Source: Gammaproteobacteria bacterium (GTDB taxonomy: Bacteria > Pseudomonadota > Gammaproteobacteria > Enterobacterales > Alteromonadaceae). Taken from it: a stretch of 64,000 nucleotides of DNA. Shown here piece by piece: positions 46,349 through 55,991 of the stretch; within the stretch, counting starts at the first letter, position 1, and each line of letters begins with the position of its first letter. The notes under the pieces were generated by a model. The model searched no databases. It had not been told where the DNA came from and saw only the letters and a list, made by a program, of their open reading frames with translations. The position numbers and the translations under genes were made by a program. Location: assembly GCA_017302255.1 (NCBI GenBank), contig JAFLDV010000006.1, positions 1-64,000 on the forward strand. Direction: 5' to 3'.

Positions 46349-49300
46349 TTGTATATTCCACAGGCCCCAATGACGCTGAGCCCTGAATTTTTGCCGGCTG
46401 GCCCTATCGGCATCGGCAGCATTGCCATGCTGTCGTTGTTATATTTGGTAGTACTTTACAGCGTCGGGCGCTTGGGTCGCCATATTACCGGCCGTCATCG
46501 CCTTGCCCCTTGGGTCTTTAGTTTTGCCTTAGCCATTTACTGTACTTCATGGGCATTTTATGGGGTTACCGCGCAAGCGGCCGTGAATGGTTGGTGGATC
46601 CCGCCTACCTACATCGGCTCTTTGCTGTTGTTTTGGTTTGGCTTTGGCTTAATTGCTCGAATTGCCATTGCCTGTCGCCGTTATCGCATCACTTCTGTTG
46701 CCGACTTTATTGCCACGCGTTATGGCCATTCGCGTTTGTTAGCCGTGATGACCACACTGATTGTGCTGATGGCAGTTATTCCCTATATCGCTTTGCAACT
46801 ACAAGCTGTTTCTACATCCATCGATGCGTTAGTGCTCACTACACCAAATTCAGCTTCGGCCTGGCATCAAGACACCGGGCTTTACGTCAGTTTGTGGCTT
46901 GCGGTATTTGCGATGCTGTTTGTCGGCCGCAGTGCCAAAGCGCATCAGCCAAACCCCGGTTTAATGAGCGCAATCGCCTTTGAATCTTTGGTGAAATTAC
47001 TGGCACTGTTGGCGGTAGGTAGTTTTGTCTGTTTCGGTTTGTATGACGGCATCGGCGATATTTTTGCCAAAGCAGCAGCAACACCGGCTGTGGCACAGAT
47101 GCAAGCAAATGCGTCTTCCACCTCAGTGTATTGGATCCATGTGTTGCTTGGATTTATCGCAACGTTATGTTTACCAAGACAATTTCATGTCAGCTTTGTG
47201 GAAATCCAGCACCTACGACATTTGCGCCATGCCCGTTGGATTTTTCCATTTTATTTATTGCTGATGAGCGTATTTACCTTACCAGTGGCACTGGCTGGCG
47301 TGATGTTACTCGGTCCAACAGCCAATATCGATTTGGTAGTGTTGCAATTACCTTTATCCGCCAACCGTACAGATATGGCCCTACTCGCATACTTAGGTGG
47401 CTTTTCCGCAGCAACCAGCATGGTGATAGTCGCTACAGTCGTACTTGGCATCATGATCACCAACGACTTACTGACGCCGCTCATCTACCGCCAGCAACAA
47501 AAACCAAGTGATGGCAAACCGCTGATTAAAATTGCTAGTTTGCGCCGTGCATCGATGCTTGCCGTGTTAACGCTCGGCTATGCCTATTACCGTTTTATCG
47601 GCACTGAAACAGGTCTGGCGCAACTTGGCCTGATGGCCTTTGCGCTGATTGCGCAGTTGGCACCCGCGCTGATTATTGGCCTCAGTAGTCGTCGAGTAAA
47701 CCGCCAAGGCGCGATTGCCGGCCTTGCCAGCGGCGCCTTGATTTGGGCCTATATGTTGCTGCTGCCACAACTCAATCGTGCTGGTTTACTCAGTTGGCAG
47801 TGGTTGAGTGAAGGACCTTTTGGCCTCACCTATTTAGCCCCTGCCGAGCTGTTTTATGGTCAATTTGACCCAATCAGCATTGGCGTAGTATTGAGCCTTA
47901 CAGCTAACGTATTGATGCTACTGCTGGTCAGTCAACTCAGCCAAACGCGCTTTACCGAATGGCTAGAAAGCGCTCGGTTTTTACAAAGACCTCAGCAACA
48001 ACAATCGCGCGAATTGCCGCGGTTATCCGTGCAGGATGGATATTTACTGGTTAAACGATTTGCTGGTGAACGCGAAGCTCGGCAATTACTGCAACGTCAT
48101 CTAAAAACTGCCAATCCGGTGATGACTCAGCTAGCGCCGCCTAATCTGCAGCAAGGCATAGAACGCTCGTTATCAGCGGTAGTTGGTGGTGCTTCAATGC
48201 GCTTATTGCTAACGGCCGCCAGCAAAAATAATCCGCTACCAATGGATTCGGTGGCGCAATTTGTCGACGAAGCCAGCCAGGTGTATTTGTTTAACCAAGC
48301 TCTGCTGCGCGCAACCATCGAAAATATCAGCATGGGGATCAGCGTAGTTGATGCCGATCTGCGACTTATTGCTTGGAATCAGCGATATATTTCGATGTTT
48401 AACTACCCTGCCGATTTGATTGAAGTCGGTCGCCCGGTGCTAGATTTACTGCGTTATAACGCGACCCGCGGCTGGTTTGGTCAGCACAGCAATGATATCG
48501 ACATGGAAATTGAGAAACGCTTAACCTACTTGCGTCAAGGTAGCAGCTATCGCTTTCAGCGCCGGCAACCAGACGGCAGGGTGTTTGAGATGCAAGGCAA
48601 TCCGCTGCCGGGCGGTGGCTTTGTCACAACTTATAATGATGTCAGCTCTTTTGTCGAAGTCGCACAGCAACTTGAACGCAGCAACAACACCTTGGAACAA
48701 CGGGTCACCGAACGTACCCATGAGTTAGAACGGCTAAACCAGCAATTAGCGAGCGCCAAGCTTCAACTTGAAGAGCAGACCATCAGCAAGAATCGTTTTT
48801 TTGCCGCAGCTAGCCATGATTTGTTGCAGCCGTTTAACGCCGCAGCGCTGTTTTGCGGCCTTATCCGTGAACAAACCCAACAGTTACCACAAGTGCAGCA
48901 ATTGGCGAAAAATTTGGCAAGTTCGCTCAACTCTGCCGAAGATTTACTCGCGAGTATTTTGGAGCTCACCAAACTCGACTCTGGCGTGGTCAAAGCACAA
49001 CCTGGAGTTTCCAGTTTGCACCAGCTATTGGACCATATTGCTCGCGAAGCGACTGTTCTTGCCGGTGAAAAACAATTGCAGTTCCACTACCAACACTGCA
49101 GCGCTTTTGTGCAGACCGACAATCGTTTATTACGTCGGGTGATCCAGAATTTAGTGTCAAACGCTATCCGATACACCGAGCGCGGTAAAATTGTGTTGGG
49201 TTGTCGTCGTTGCCAGTTAGCAGATGGCAGTCCAGCGATTCGAATAGAAGTTTGGGACACCGGTATTGGTATTAGCAGCGCGGAACAGCAGCATATTTTC

Positions 49301-49876
49301 CAAGAGTTTCAACAAGGTGCACATGCCGACCAACGGGGTCTTGGCATTGGATTGGCCATTAGTCAGCGGATCAGTCTGTTACTGCAGCACCCATTAACTT
49401 TACAATCGACGCTCGGAGCCGGCAGTTGTTTCGCCATTACGGTGCCACGGGCGCCAACACCCAGTCTTGCCAATACACTCAGCCCAAGTTTGCCAAACTC
49501 AGTCAATTTTGCTGGTAAAACTGTGTTGTTATTAGATAACGAGGCGCAGTTACGCACTGCAGTTGCTGAACTACTGCGCAGTTGGCAGTGTCAGGTGCTG
49601 GTTGCTGCAAAACCCGCTGAGGCTATGGCAATGGTACAAAGCCACGGCCAACCTGATTTACTGCTATTTGATTATCACTTGGATGCGGGAGCTACTGGCG
49701 TCGAGGTCGCGGTGCAATTACAACAGCACTTTGGGGTACAAGCGCCAGTGGTCATCCATTCGGCCGACCAACAACAAAGTACTCGCGATGCGGCAATGAA
49801 TGCAGGCTTCCATTTCATGCTAAAGCCATTAAAAGAAGCCAGCCTTAAGCGCTTATTACAGCGCTTATTGCGTTAG
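46349..49876 (+). CDS. SSF-domain hybrid sensor histidine kinase (CrbS/MxtR-like)
   Basis: This 1175-residue protein has a sodium/solute-symporter-like membrane domain of about twelve helices (1-540), a linker, a PAS domain (about 655-770: NISMGISVVDADLRLIAWNQRY), and a coiled coil (about 775-815). A histidine kinase follows with phospho-His823 in ASHDLLQPFNA, N-box VSNAIRYT and G-boxes DTGIGI and GLGIGLAIS. A C-terminal receiver has phospho-acceptor Asp1108 in LLLFDYHLD. This matches the CrbS (Vibrio) / MxtR (Pseudomonas) kinases, which control acetate and short-chain acid use with a LuxR-type partner. A fitting partner lies at 52765. The TTG start has AAGGA six bases upstream; ATG 46370 is an alternative. 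Confidence 0.88.
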   Translation: MYIPQAPMTLSPEFLPAGPIGIGSIAMLSLLYLVVLYSVGRLGRHITGRHRLAPWVFSFALAIYCTSWAFYGVTAQAAVNGWWIPPTYIGSLLLFWFGFGLIARIAIACRRYRITSVADFIATRYGHSRLLAVMTTLIVLMAVIPYIALQLQAVSTSIDALVLTTPNSASAWHQDTGLYVSLWLAVFAMLFVGRSAKAHQPNPGLMSAIAFESLVKLLALLAVGSFVCFGLYDGIGDIFAKAAATPAVAQMQANASSTSVYWIHVLLGFIATLCLPRQFHVSFVEIQHLRHLRHARWIFPFYLLLMSVFTLPVALAGVMLLGPTANIDLVVLQLPLSANRTDMALLAYLGGFSAATSMVIVATVVLGIMITNDLLTPLIYRQQQKPSDGKPLIKIASLRRASMLAVLTLGYAYYRFIGTETGLAQLGLMAFALIAQLAPALIIGLSSRRVNRQGAIAGLASGALIWAYMLLLPQLNRAGLLSWQWLSEGPFGLTYLAPAELFYGQFDPISIGVVLSLTANVLMLLLVSQLSQTRFTEWLESARFLQRPQQQQSRELPRLSVQDGYLLVKRFAGEREARQLLQRHLKTANPVMTQLAPPNLQQGIERSLSAVVGGASMRLLLTAASKNNPLPMDSVAQFVDEASQVYLFNQALLRATIENISMGISVVDADLRLIAWNQRYISMFNYPADLIEVGRPVLDLLRYNATRGWFGQHSNDIDMEIEKRLTYLRQGSSYRFQRRQPDGRVFEMQGNPLPGGGFVTTYNDVSSFVEVAQQLERSNNTLEQRVTERTHELERLNQQLASAKLQLEEQTISKNRFFAAASHDLLQPFNAAALFCGLIREQTQQLPQVQQLAKNLASSLNSAEDLLASILELTKLDSGVVKAQPGVSSLHQLLDHIAREATVLAGEKQLQFHYQHCSAFVQTDNRLLRRVIQNLVSNAIRYTERGKIVLGCRRCQLADGSPAIRIEVWDTGIGISSAEQQHIFQEFQQGAHADQRGLGIGLAISQRISLLLQHPLTLQSTLGAGSCFAITVPRAPTPSLANTLSPSLPNSVNFAGKTVLLLDNEAQLRTAVAELLRSWQCQVLVAAKPAEAMAMVQSHGQPDLLLFDYHLDAGATGVEVAVQLQQHFGVQAPVVIHSADQQQSTRDAAMNAGFHFMLKPLKEASLKRLLQRLLR

Positions 49877-49886
49877 TTGCGCTGAG

Positions 49887-50357
49887 TTATTCTTCGCTAC
49901 TGGCGCGAAACTTCAGTTGCACGCCGTGGATGAAATTACGCAGCACTTGGTCTTGGCAAGCGCGATAATGTGGGTGATCAACACGGCGGAAAAATGCGCT
50001 TAATTCGTGTTTACTCAGTTTAAAATCAGCAAGTTGCAACAAAGCCAGAATATCGTCGTCTTTTAAATCAAGCGCGATCTTTAATTTACGGAACACGATA
50101 TTGTGCGTTAATTTACGCTCAACTGGTGGTTGCTCACCTTCTTTTTTACCACGACGTTCAATGATCAGACCGTTGAGAAACGCCGCTAACGCGATGTCCG
50201 GCAATGGCAAGAAGGCGCTGTCGTCATCTTTTTTCAGCCAATCACTCACTTCAGCACGAGTTACTGTCACTTCAGCGTGAGCGAAAATCTGGATCATCTT
50301 TTGATCATTTAAATCAAAAGCATAGCGGAGGCGGCGTAAAATTTGGTTATTGGTCAT
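49887..50357 (-). CDS. yehS: YehS-like DUF1456 protein
   Basis: This 156-residue protein consists of two tandem DUF1456 units. The first is NNQILRRLRYAFDLNDQKMIQIF...DIALAAFLNGLIIERRG (about 3-69) and the second HNIVFRKLKIALDLKDDDILALL...DQVLRNFIHGVQLK (about 85-150). E. coli YehS has the same layout and length and no established function. It was briefly considered a ProQ-like RNA chaperone because of its basic helical character, but the motif order is that of YehS. AGGA six bases before the ATG supports the start. It is convergent with the sensor kinase, ten bases apart. Confidence 0.88.
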   Translation of the reverse strand: MTNNQILRRLRYAFDLNDQKMIQIFAHAEVTVTRAEVSDWLKKDDDSAFLPLPDIALAAFLNGLIIERRGKKEGEQPPVERKLTHNIVFRKLKIALDLKDDDILALLQLADFKLSKHELSAFFRRVDHPHYRACQDQVLRNFIHGVQLKFRASSEE

Positions 50358-50584
50358 GGTATGTCCTAGCTAAAAAAGCATCGCGTTGCTAATTAGCTAC
50401 GTCGATTTAAGTAACGGCTACTTTAACAGATTACGACTGTTTTCGCTGCGTTATCTCCCCAAAATCATTGTGCGTACTTATGCAAACCCTTGCAGTACCC
50501 CGACCACCAAGTGCGAACATGGAAGCAAATCCGCTAACTTTCGTAGAATAAGGTATAGTGAGTTTTTATCGGCGGGAGATTGCT

Positions 50585-51064
50585 TTGACTACAATTGCGG
50601 TGTTTGTGGATGTGCAAAACATGTATTACACCTGTCGCGACCAATTTGGATGCAGTTTGAACTATCGCAACTTCTACGCATTTTTACAGCAACGCGGCGA
50701 CGTGGTACACGCCTTTGCCTATGCCATCGAGCGAGCTGACGATAAACAACGTAAATTCCAAGACGCTCTGCGTCATATCGGCTTTACGGTGAAACTAAAG
50801 CCATTCATTCAACGCAGCGATGGCACTAGCAAAGGTGATTGGGATGTCGGCATCACCATTGATATGCTTGAATATGCCGGAACTGTTGATGAAGTCATTT
50901 TATTGTCTGGCGATGGTGATTTTGCAATGTTACTTAGCCACATTAAACAAAAATTCCCAACTCGCTGCACTGTGGTTGGCGTCGATCAACTGACTGCATT
51001 CGCCCTTCGGCAAAGCGCCGACGAATTTTTACCGGTTGGCAGCCAATGGTTGCAAGGTAGCTAG
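50585..51064 (+). CDS. NYN-domain (LabA/DUF88-like) protein
   Basis: This 159-residue protein has a PIN-like NYN nuclease fold: VFVDVQNMYYTC at the N-terminus with the first acidic residue, KGDWDVGITIDMLEYAG in the middle with further Asp residues, and VILLSGDGDFAMLLSHIK. These acidic positions form the metal-dependent active site in the family. A TTG at 50585 is chosen because GGGAG sits six bases upstream and the product then starts where homologues do; the GTG at 50558 lacks support. NYN proteins are thought to cleave RNA, but the substrate here is unknown. It is monocistronic. Confidence 0.83.
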   Translation: MTTIAVFVDVQNMYYTCRDQFGCSLNYRNFYAFLQQRGDVVHAFAYAIERADDKQRKFQDALRHIGFTVKLKPFIQRSDGTSKGDWDVGITIDMLEYAGTVDEVILLSGDGDFAMLLSHIKQKFPTRCTVVGVDQLTAFALRQSADEFLPVGSQWLQGS

Positions 51065-51127
51065 CTGCCACGCAAATATTGGCTTAGCAGATTACTGAAA
51101 GTCAGGTCGCGAATGAAGCATCAAAGC

Positions 51128-52720
51128 TTAATCTGTTGCTTGGACCACACAGTTGCGGCCTTGGTATTTTGCTCGATACAAGGCTTGGTCGGCGCGCATA
51201 AACAACATGTCATAGTCTTCGTCGTCACTTAATTGTGCAACGCCAAAACTGGCAGTTAATCGCTGCACATCTGCAACTCGCACGTTTTGCAGTTCTTCAA
51301 GAATACGCTCAGCAACTTGTTGTGCAGCTTGTTTGCAAGTTTTAGGCAACAGGATCACAAATTCATCGCCACCGAACCTGCCCAATAAATCCTCAGGCCG
51401 CAGCGAATGCTGAGCAATCAAACACAGCTGCTGTAGCGCATGATCACCAATATGGTGTCCAAATTCATCGTTGATTTGCTTAAAGTTATCGATATCAAAC
51501 ACCATCAAACTAAAATGTTCGTCGTCTTGGCGGGCTTTGGTGATTTCTAGTTGCGCTCGTTGCTCTAAGCGATCGCGCGATGCAACCTGCGTTAAGTTAT
51601 CAGTAAAGGCTACTTTGCGTAGTTGCATGTTATCTGCCAGCAAAGTCGGCAGTGCTAAACCGAATAAGGTGTTGGCGGCAATCACGTTGATCGCAAACTG
51701 ATAAACCATGACAAAGTCCATCAACCCGAGCACGTGTACTAAAAAGGCAATTAGAAAACTGCTAAGTGCCACGCTCAATACGTTATAAAACGGCGACTCA
51801 GAGCAAGCTATCCACATATGCGGAATAACTAAAAAGAAGATAGCGAAGGCACTATTTGGCGATTGAGTGACATATGCCAAGACCATCGCCAAGGTCAGCA
51901 GTAACGCGTTAAGCAGCAGTTTTAACCAAAAGTGTGGACTATGCCGCTGCGGCTGTAACGCCGACAAATCAGTTAACCGAAACAACACGCCCGGCACCAA
52001 TTTACTCAGCAGTGCGACAAAAAACGGTGCCATCACCATGACTCCAGCCATGTCACCAATCCAAAATGGTAACCACGTTTTGGCGACATCAGCGAGCGGC
52101 ATCATATTGGAAACCACCAACGAACTGAGCACTAGCGCAGTGGCGAGCAAGGAACTGACTGCAGCAATCACCAAAAAGAACACAATGACACGCGTGACAT
52201 CACGAATACCATTACGCGCTAAAAATCGCAGCAATGCTGCGCCCAAACCATAAGGGATGATATGCGCAATCCCAAACAATAAACCGCCTTTGAAAATATC
52301 CCAATTAGATAACGGCAATTCATAATGAAAGGCAGAAACAAAAGTGATGATAACGCAGCCAACCAACAGCGCGGGAAGAGCCGTGAGCCCCATTAATAAC
52401 AGAGCGGCAAAAGTGAAACCAGAGACGGGAAACCAAACACTGGCATGACTGGTGTATTCAACTAACCAGCCGATTTCGAATAACAATAACCAACCAGCAA
52501 GCAGCAATAATGAGCGGAGCAGCAAAGATTGCTGCACTTTATGTATCCAGCCATGGAATACGGGGTTTGTTCCTGGACCAACTGTTGCTGTTTTCACTGA
52601 ATTACCAAGCGACACCAAACATAACCAAGTTACAAGACACGACGATTCTACGCTGTCTAAAACCAGCAATATTGGCATATTGCCACATACAACTTTATAA
52701 GCAACAGCGAAATACGCCAA
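51128..52720 (-). CDS. MASE1-GGDEF diguanylate cyclase
   Basis: This protein is up to 530 residues long and makes the second messenger cyclic di-GMP. Following a poorly supported N-terminal 60 residues, a MASE1 membrane sensor domain (about 65-345, eight to ten helices: SVWFPVSGFTFAALLLMG) precedes a GGDEF domain (about 360-525). The active-site motif is Gly450-Gly-Asp-Glu-Phe454 in LLGRFGGDEFVILL, with no EAL domain. The true start is uncertain; the open frame begins with a TTG at 52720, and internal starts are possible. It lies 44 bp downstream of the LuxR-type response regulator and may be co-transcribed with it. Confidence 0.87.
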   Translation of the reverse strand: MAYFAVAYKVVCGNMPILLVLDSVESSCLVTWLCLVSLGNSVKTATVGPGTNPVFHGWIHKVQQSLLLRSLLLLAGWLLLFEIGWLVEYTSHASVWFPVSGFTFAALLLMGLTALPALLVGCVIITFVSAFHYELPLSNWDIFKGGLLFGIAHIIPYGLGAALLRFLARNGIRDVTRVIVFFLVIAAVSSLLATALVLSSLVVSNMMPLADVAKTWLPFWIGDMAGVMVMAPFFVALLSKLVPGVLFRLTDLSALQPQRHSPHFWLKLLLNALLLTLAMVLAYVTQSPNSAFAIFFLVIPHMWIACSESPFYNVLSVALSSFLIAFLVHVLGLMDFVMVYQFAINVIAANTLFGLALPTLLADNMQLRKVAFTDNLTQVASRDRLEQRAQLEITKARQDDEHFSLMVFDIDNFKQINDEFGHHIGDHALQQLCLIAQHSLRPEDLLGRFGGDEFVILLPKTCKQAAQQVAERILEELQNVRVADVQRLTASFGVAQLSDDEDYDMLFMRADQALYRAKYQGRNCVVQATD

Positions 52721-52764
52721 GTCTAGCGGAAACTCAGCAAATTAACGTTTTGGCGATATGGCTA

Positions 52765-53415
52765 TTACTGGAAGAAATCCGGCAGTTTCAACTTTTCAAA
52801 CATGATGCCAGCCAAAGTCCGATTGTTGACATTGAGCTTACGAAGTATCGCTGACACATGCTGTTTGACAGTGGTTTCTTGCACATTCATTTCATAAGCG
52901 ATTTGTTTATTGAGCAACCCATCTGCAATCATCTTCAACACCCGAAACTGCTGCGGTGTAAGTTGCTCTAACCTTGAGGCGAAATCATGGTCGATTAAAT
53001 CGCTGGCTTGACTCACCGCAGTGATTAATTCTGCAGGTAACCAAGTATCGCCCGCCAGCACAGATGCAACTGCAGCTGACAGAACTTCTAACGGCGCAGA
53101 CTTAGGTAGATAAGCCGCGGCGCCAAGTTGCATGGCTTGCTTAATAACCGCAGGATCTTCAATTGCCGACACCATCAAAATCGAAATATCTGGGTATTCA
53201 GTGCGAAGTGCGGTGAGCCCAGCGAAGCCTTCGGCATCCGGCAACTTTAAATCTAGTAAAATTAATTGGGTATCAGGGTGTTCACGCAACAAAGGCCACA
53301 GCTGCGCCATACTATGTGCCTGAAACAGCGTAGCCTCTTGGCCCAAAATTGCCTGTAACGCCTGCGAAAGCGCGACGCGAAATAACGGATGATCATCAGC
53401 GATAATTGCAATCAT
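52765..53415 (-). CDS. LuxR/NarL-type response regulator (CrbR/ErdR-like)
   Basis: This 216-residue two-domain regulator has a receiver (1-120) with acidic pocket ADDHP, phospho-acceptor Asp55 in LILLDLKLPD and the conserved Lys in YLPKSAP. A LuxR-type helix-turn-helix follows (about 150-210: LTPQQFRVLKMIADGLLNKQIAYEMNVQETTVKQHVS order). Its sequence resembles ErdR/CrbR, the partner of MxtR/CrbS kinases. The CrbS-like kinase at 46349 lies only three genes away. In known systems the pair activates acetyl-CoA synthetase and related genes. Pairing here is inferred from similarity and proximity. Confidence 0.87.
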   Translation of the reverse strand: MIAIIADDHPLFRVALSQALQAILGQEATLFQAHSMAQLWPLLREHPDTQLILLDLKLPDAEGFAGLTALRTEYPDISILMVSAIEDPAVIKQAMQLGAAAYLPKSAPLEVLSAAVASVLAGDTWLPAELITAVSQASDLIDHDFASRLEQLTPQQFRVLKMIADGLLNKQIAYEMNVQETTVKQHVSAILRKLNVNNRTLAGIMFEKLKLPDFFQ

Positions 53416-53568
53416 GAACTCAATTCACTCTTTATCAGGTGGTCATCGTGAGCCGTGGAGCGACCCGTGAACAGAAAACAGAAAACGAACTGCAAGACTA
53501 CCATAATTGGTGCACCCGCAGGCAATCTCCGAGAACTCAACAAGCCACTTACTGCTTGGGATAGAAAA

Positions 53569-53590
53569 AAGGCGACCCGAGGGTCGCCTT
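53569..53590 (-). terminator. Terminator of the receptor at 53607
   Basis: AAGGCGACC (53569-53577) pairs with GGTCGCCTT (53582-53590) around a 4-base loop. On the minus strand it is followed by a U-run (the A-run at 53565-53570). Confidence 0.88.
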
Positions 53591-53606
53591 AGGTAACAAC
53601 CTTTAG

Positions 53607-55850
53607 TTAGAAGTGGTAACCCACTGTTAAACTTACTGTTCTTGGGTCGCCATAATACGCAGTAATGGTTTGCTCACCTGCCAATAATGGGAAGTTGTAG
53701 CCAGCAATACGCGTTTCTTTATTGCCTAAGTTACGACCTTGCAGTGACACGTCCCAGTTGCCGCTGGCGTCATACCAAGTAGCGCCGGCATTAAACAAGG
53801 TGTATCCACCGAAATCGAGTACTGACGGCAATTCAAAGATTTGCGTCTCACTACGATGGTATAAATTGGCATTAAATACCAACTCGCCACCCAGCAATGC
53901 CGTCGTATATTTAGTGCCTAAAGTACCGGTTAATTCAGGAGTATTGGCAAATGACCATAACCCAGATACGTCCGTGGTAGTTTTCGTCACCGCATCGTAG
54001 AACATCACTTCGTTAAACTTAGCATCGGTGTAACCCAAGACTAAGTTAAATTGCAGCGCATCACTGGCTACCGCAACTGCTTCTAGCTCTAAACCGTTGA
54101 TATCAGCACTTGCTGCGTTTAGTACCTGTGATGCAACAGTGTTATTGACGGCGCGTTGCACAGTGACTTGCATATCATCATAAGCGGAGGTGAATAACGC
54201 AGCGTTTAAGCGCAAACGGCGATCCCACAATTCGCTCTTCACACCCAGTTCAAAGGTATCCACCGTTTCTGGCTGATACGGATCGCCAGCATTTGGGTTG
54301 ACCGACTGGTTTCCGCGCATATCAAAGCCACCAGACTTAAAGCCGTCGGTGTAACTACCGTACATCATCATATTGTCATTGGCTTGATATTCAAAACCAA
54401 CACGAGGTGAGAAGTGGTTAAAGCTTTCATCGCCAGTAAAGTCTGACTGCACGCCAATTTTGTTGGCGGTGTCTCGTGGCAATTTGTAGCCCAAATAAAC
54501 GTAACGATAGACCGCTGCATCTTTATCGTCTTTGGTATAACGGCCACCTAAAGTAAATGACCATTGGTCGTTCACTTGGTAAGTCCCTTGCGCATACGCA
54601 GCGATAGAATCAGTGCTCACACAACCACCGTTTTCGATGGTCACGCCAAGACCGGCAACTAACACAGTGCCAAAGGCACCACAGGCATCACCCGTAAACG
54701 AATATAGACCTGACGCGAACTTAAATTTGTCGTTGTTAAACAACAATTGCAATTCATTCGATGTTTGTTCGTCTTCATAAAACGCCGGAACATCTAGTGA
54801 TGGGCGAATGGTACTGTCGAAGTCGATATTGGTATCAGTGACGCCTTCACGTTTGGCAGTGATAGCTTTTAACGTCCAGTTGGCATTGATATCCCAAGCC
54901 ATGGTCAACGACTGGCCACTGGTTTCAACACTGTTATCAACTGGCATGCTAGTTTTCGAGTCGTAAACATTGTCGAGTGGCGCTTCGCCCGTCAACAAGC
55001 TGTTCGTTAAACGATGGCCGCCTTTGGAATTACTATCGTCTTGGGTTTTATCTGCGGCAAAACTAAAACGAAGATTATCAAGAGCTTGATATTGCAGACT
55101 CACACGGCCAGTCCGGATATCTTTGTTGTAGTTTTCATCACCGGTATTTAAGTAAGTGCCAAAGCCATCGCGGTTATAAGTAGCACCTGCAGCACCGATA
55201 AATAACTTGTCGGTGATGGCTGTTTGCCCTGATAACTTCAGATCTTTTTGACCGTAACTACCCACAGTCCCGCGCACAGCGAATTCGTTATCGCCAGTCA
55301 AAGCTTTAGTCACATACTTCACGGCCCCACCGATAGTATTGCGACCATATAAAGTCCCTTGCGGACCACGTAAAACTTCAATACGTTCAACGTCATAGAT
55401 ATCCATTGCCGCGCCTTGTGGCCGCGCCATATAGACGTCATCCAGATAAATACCTACACCAGGTTCAAAACCCCACAGTGGATCTTGTTGGCCGATGCCG
55501 CGGATATAAGCGGTCAGGGTGCTGTTGGTACCGCGCGAAACTTGCAAAGTAGTGTTTGGCGACTGTTGCTGGATTGAGGTGATGTTCTCAATGCCTTTTT
55601 GTTTCAAATCTTCGGCACCAATTGAGGTGACAGCCACTGGCACTGTTTGCAAGTTTTCGGCGGTGCGACGTGCTGTCACTTGAATAACTTCCAGTGCCGC
55701 TTGTTCTTTGTTCTCAGTGGCTGCGGGGCCAGTTGCTGCTTTATTTTCTTGGGCTTGCAGTGGAGTTACCATGCCACAAAGCACGGTAGTGACGGCAAGT
55801 GCCAACAGGTTAGGTTGGAAACGAGTACTTTTATAATTGTTATTTGCCAT
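53607..55850 (-). CDS. TonB-dependent receptor
   Basis: This 747-residue receptor has a signal peptide (about 1-33, ending LQA), a TonB-box region near LEVIQVTARRTAENLQTVPVAV (about 53-74) and a plug (about 70-185: YIRGIGQQDPLWGFEPGVG, RIEVLRGPQGTLYGRNTIGGAV). The barrel ends SLTVGYHF. The ARRTAENLQTVPVAVT start and the RGPQGTLYGRNTIGGAV plug are shared by receptors for varied small organic compounds and siderophores. It is divergent from a GntP-type permease and a secreted hydrolase with 141 bp between the starts, which suggests a common substrate. A peptide, ester or hydroxyacid oligomer would suit but cannot be shown. Confidence 0.92.
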   Translation of the reverse strand: MANNNYKSTRFQPNLLALAVTTVLCGMVTPLQAQENKAATGPAATENKEQAALEVIQVTARRTAENLQTVPVAVTSIGAEDLKQKGIENITSIQQQSPNTTLQVSRGTNSTLTAYIRGIGQQDPLWGFEPGVGIYLDDVYMARPQGAAMDIYDVERIEVLRGPQGTLYGRNTIGGAVKYVTKALTGDNEFAVRGTVGSYGQKDLKLSGQTAITDKLFIGAAGATYNRDGFGTYLNTGDENYNKDIRTGRVSLQYQALDNLRFSFAADKTQDDSNSKGGHRLTNSLLTGEAPLDNVYDSKTSMPVDNSVETSGQSLTMAWDINANWTLKAITAKREGVTDTNIDFDSTIRPSLDVPAFYEDEQTSNELQLLFNNDKFKFASGLYSFTGDACGAFGTVLVAGLGVTIENGGCVSTDSIAAYAQGTYQVNDQWSFTLGGRYTKDDKDAAVYRYVYLGYKLPRDTANKIGVQSDFTGDESFNHFSPRVGFEYQANDNMMMYGSYTDGFKSGGFDMRGNQSVNPNAGDPYQPETVDTFELGVKSELWDRRLRLNAALFTSAYDDMQVTVQRAVNNTVASQVLNAASADINGLELEAVAVASDALQFNLVLGYTDAKFNEVMFYDAVTKTTTDVSGLWSFANTPELTGTLGTKYTTALLGGELVFNANLYHRSETQIFELPSVLDFGGYTLFNAGATWYDASGNWDVSLQGRNLGNKETRIAGYNFPLLAGEQTITAYYGDPRTVSLTVGYHF

Positions 55851-55991
55851 GAGGCATCTCCTGCTGAGTATCGGCTATCTTGTTTTCACTACTTTAGGCC
55901 GATCTGCGCAAATGTTAATCTGTACCTTAGTACTATAGAGTTGTCGCGAGGGATAGATCAGACTGCTGAAAAACCATTACAAGGACTATTT

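Noticed and set aside
49887-50357. Assignment as a ProQ/FinO RNA chaperone
   Set aside because: The two repeated units and their motifs fit the DUF1456/YehS family in order and length. ProQ signatures are absent.
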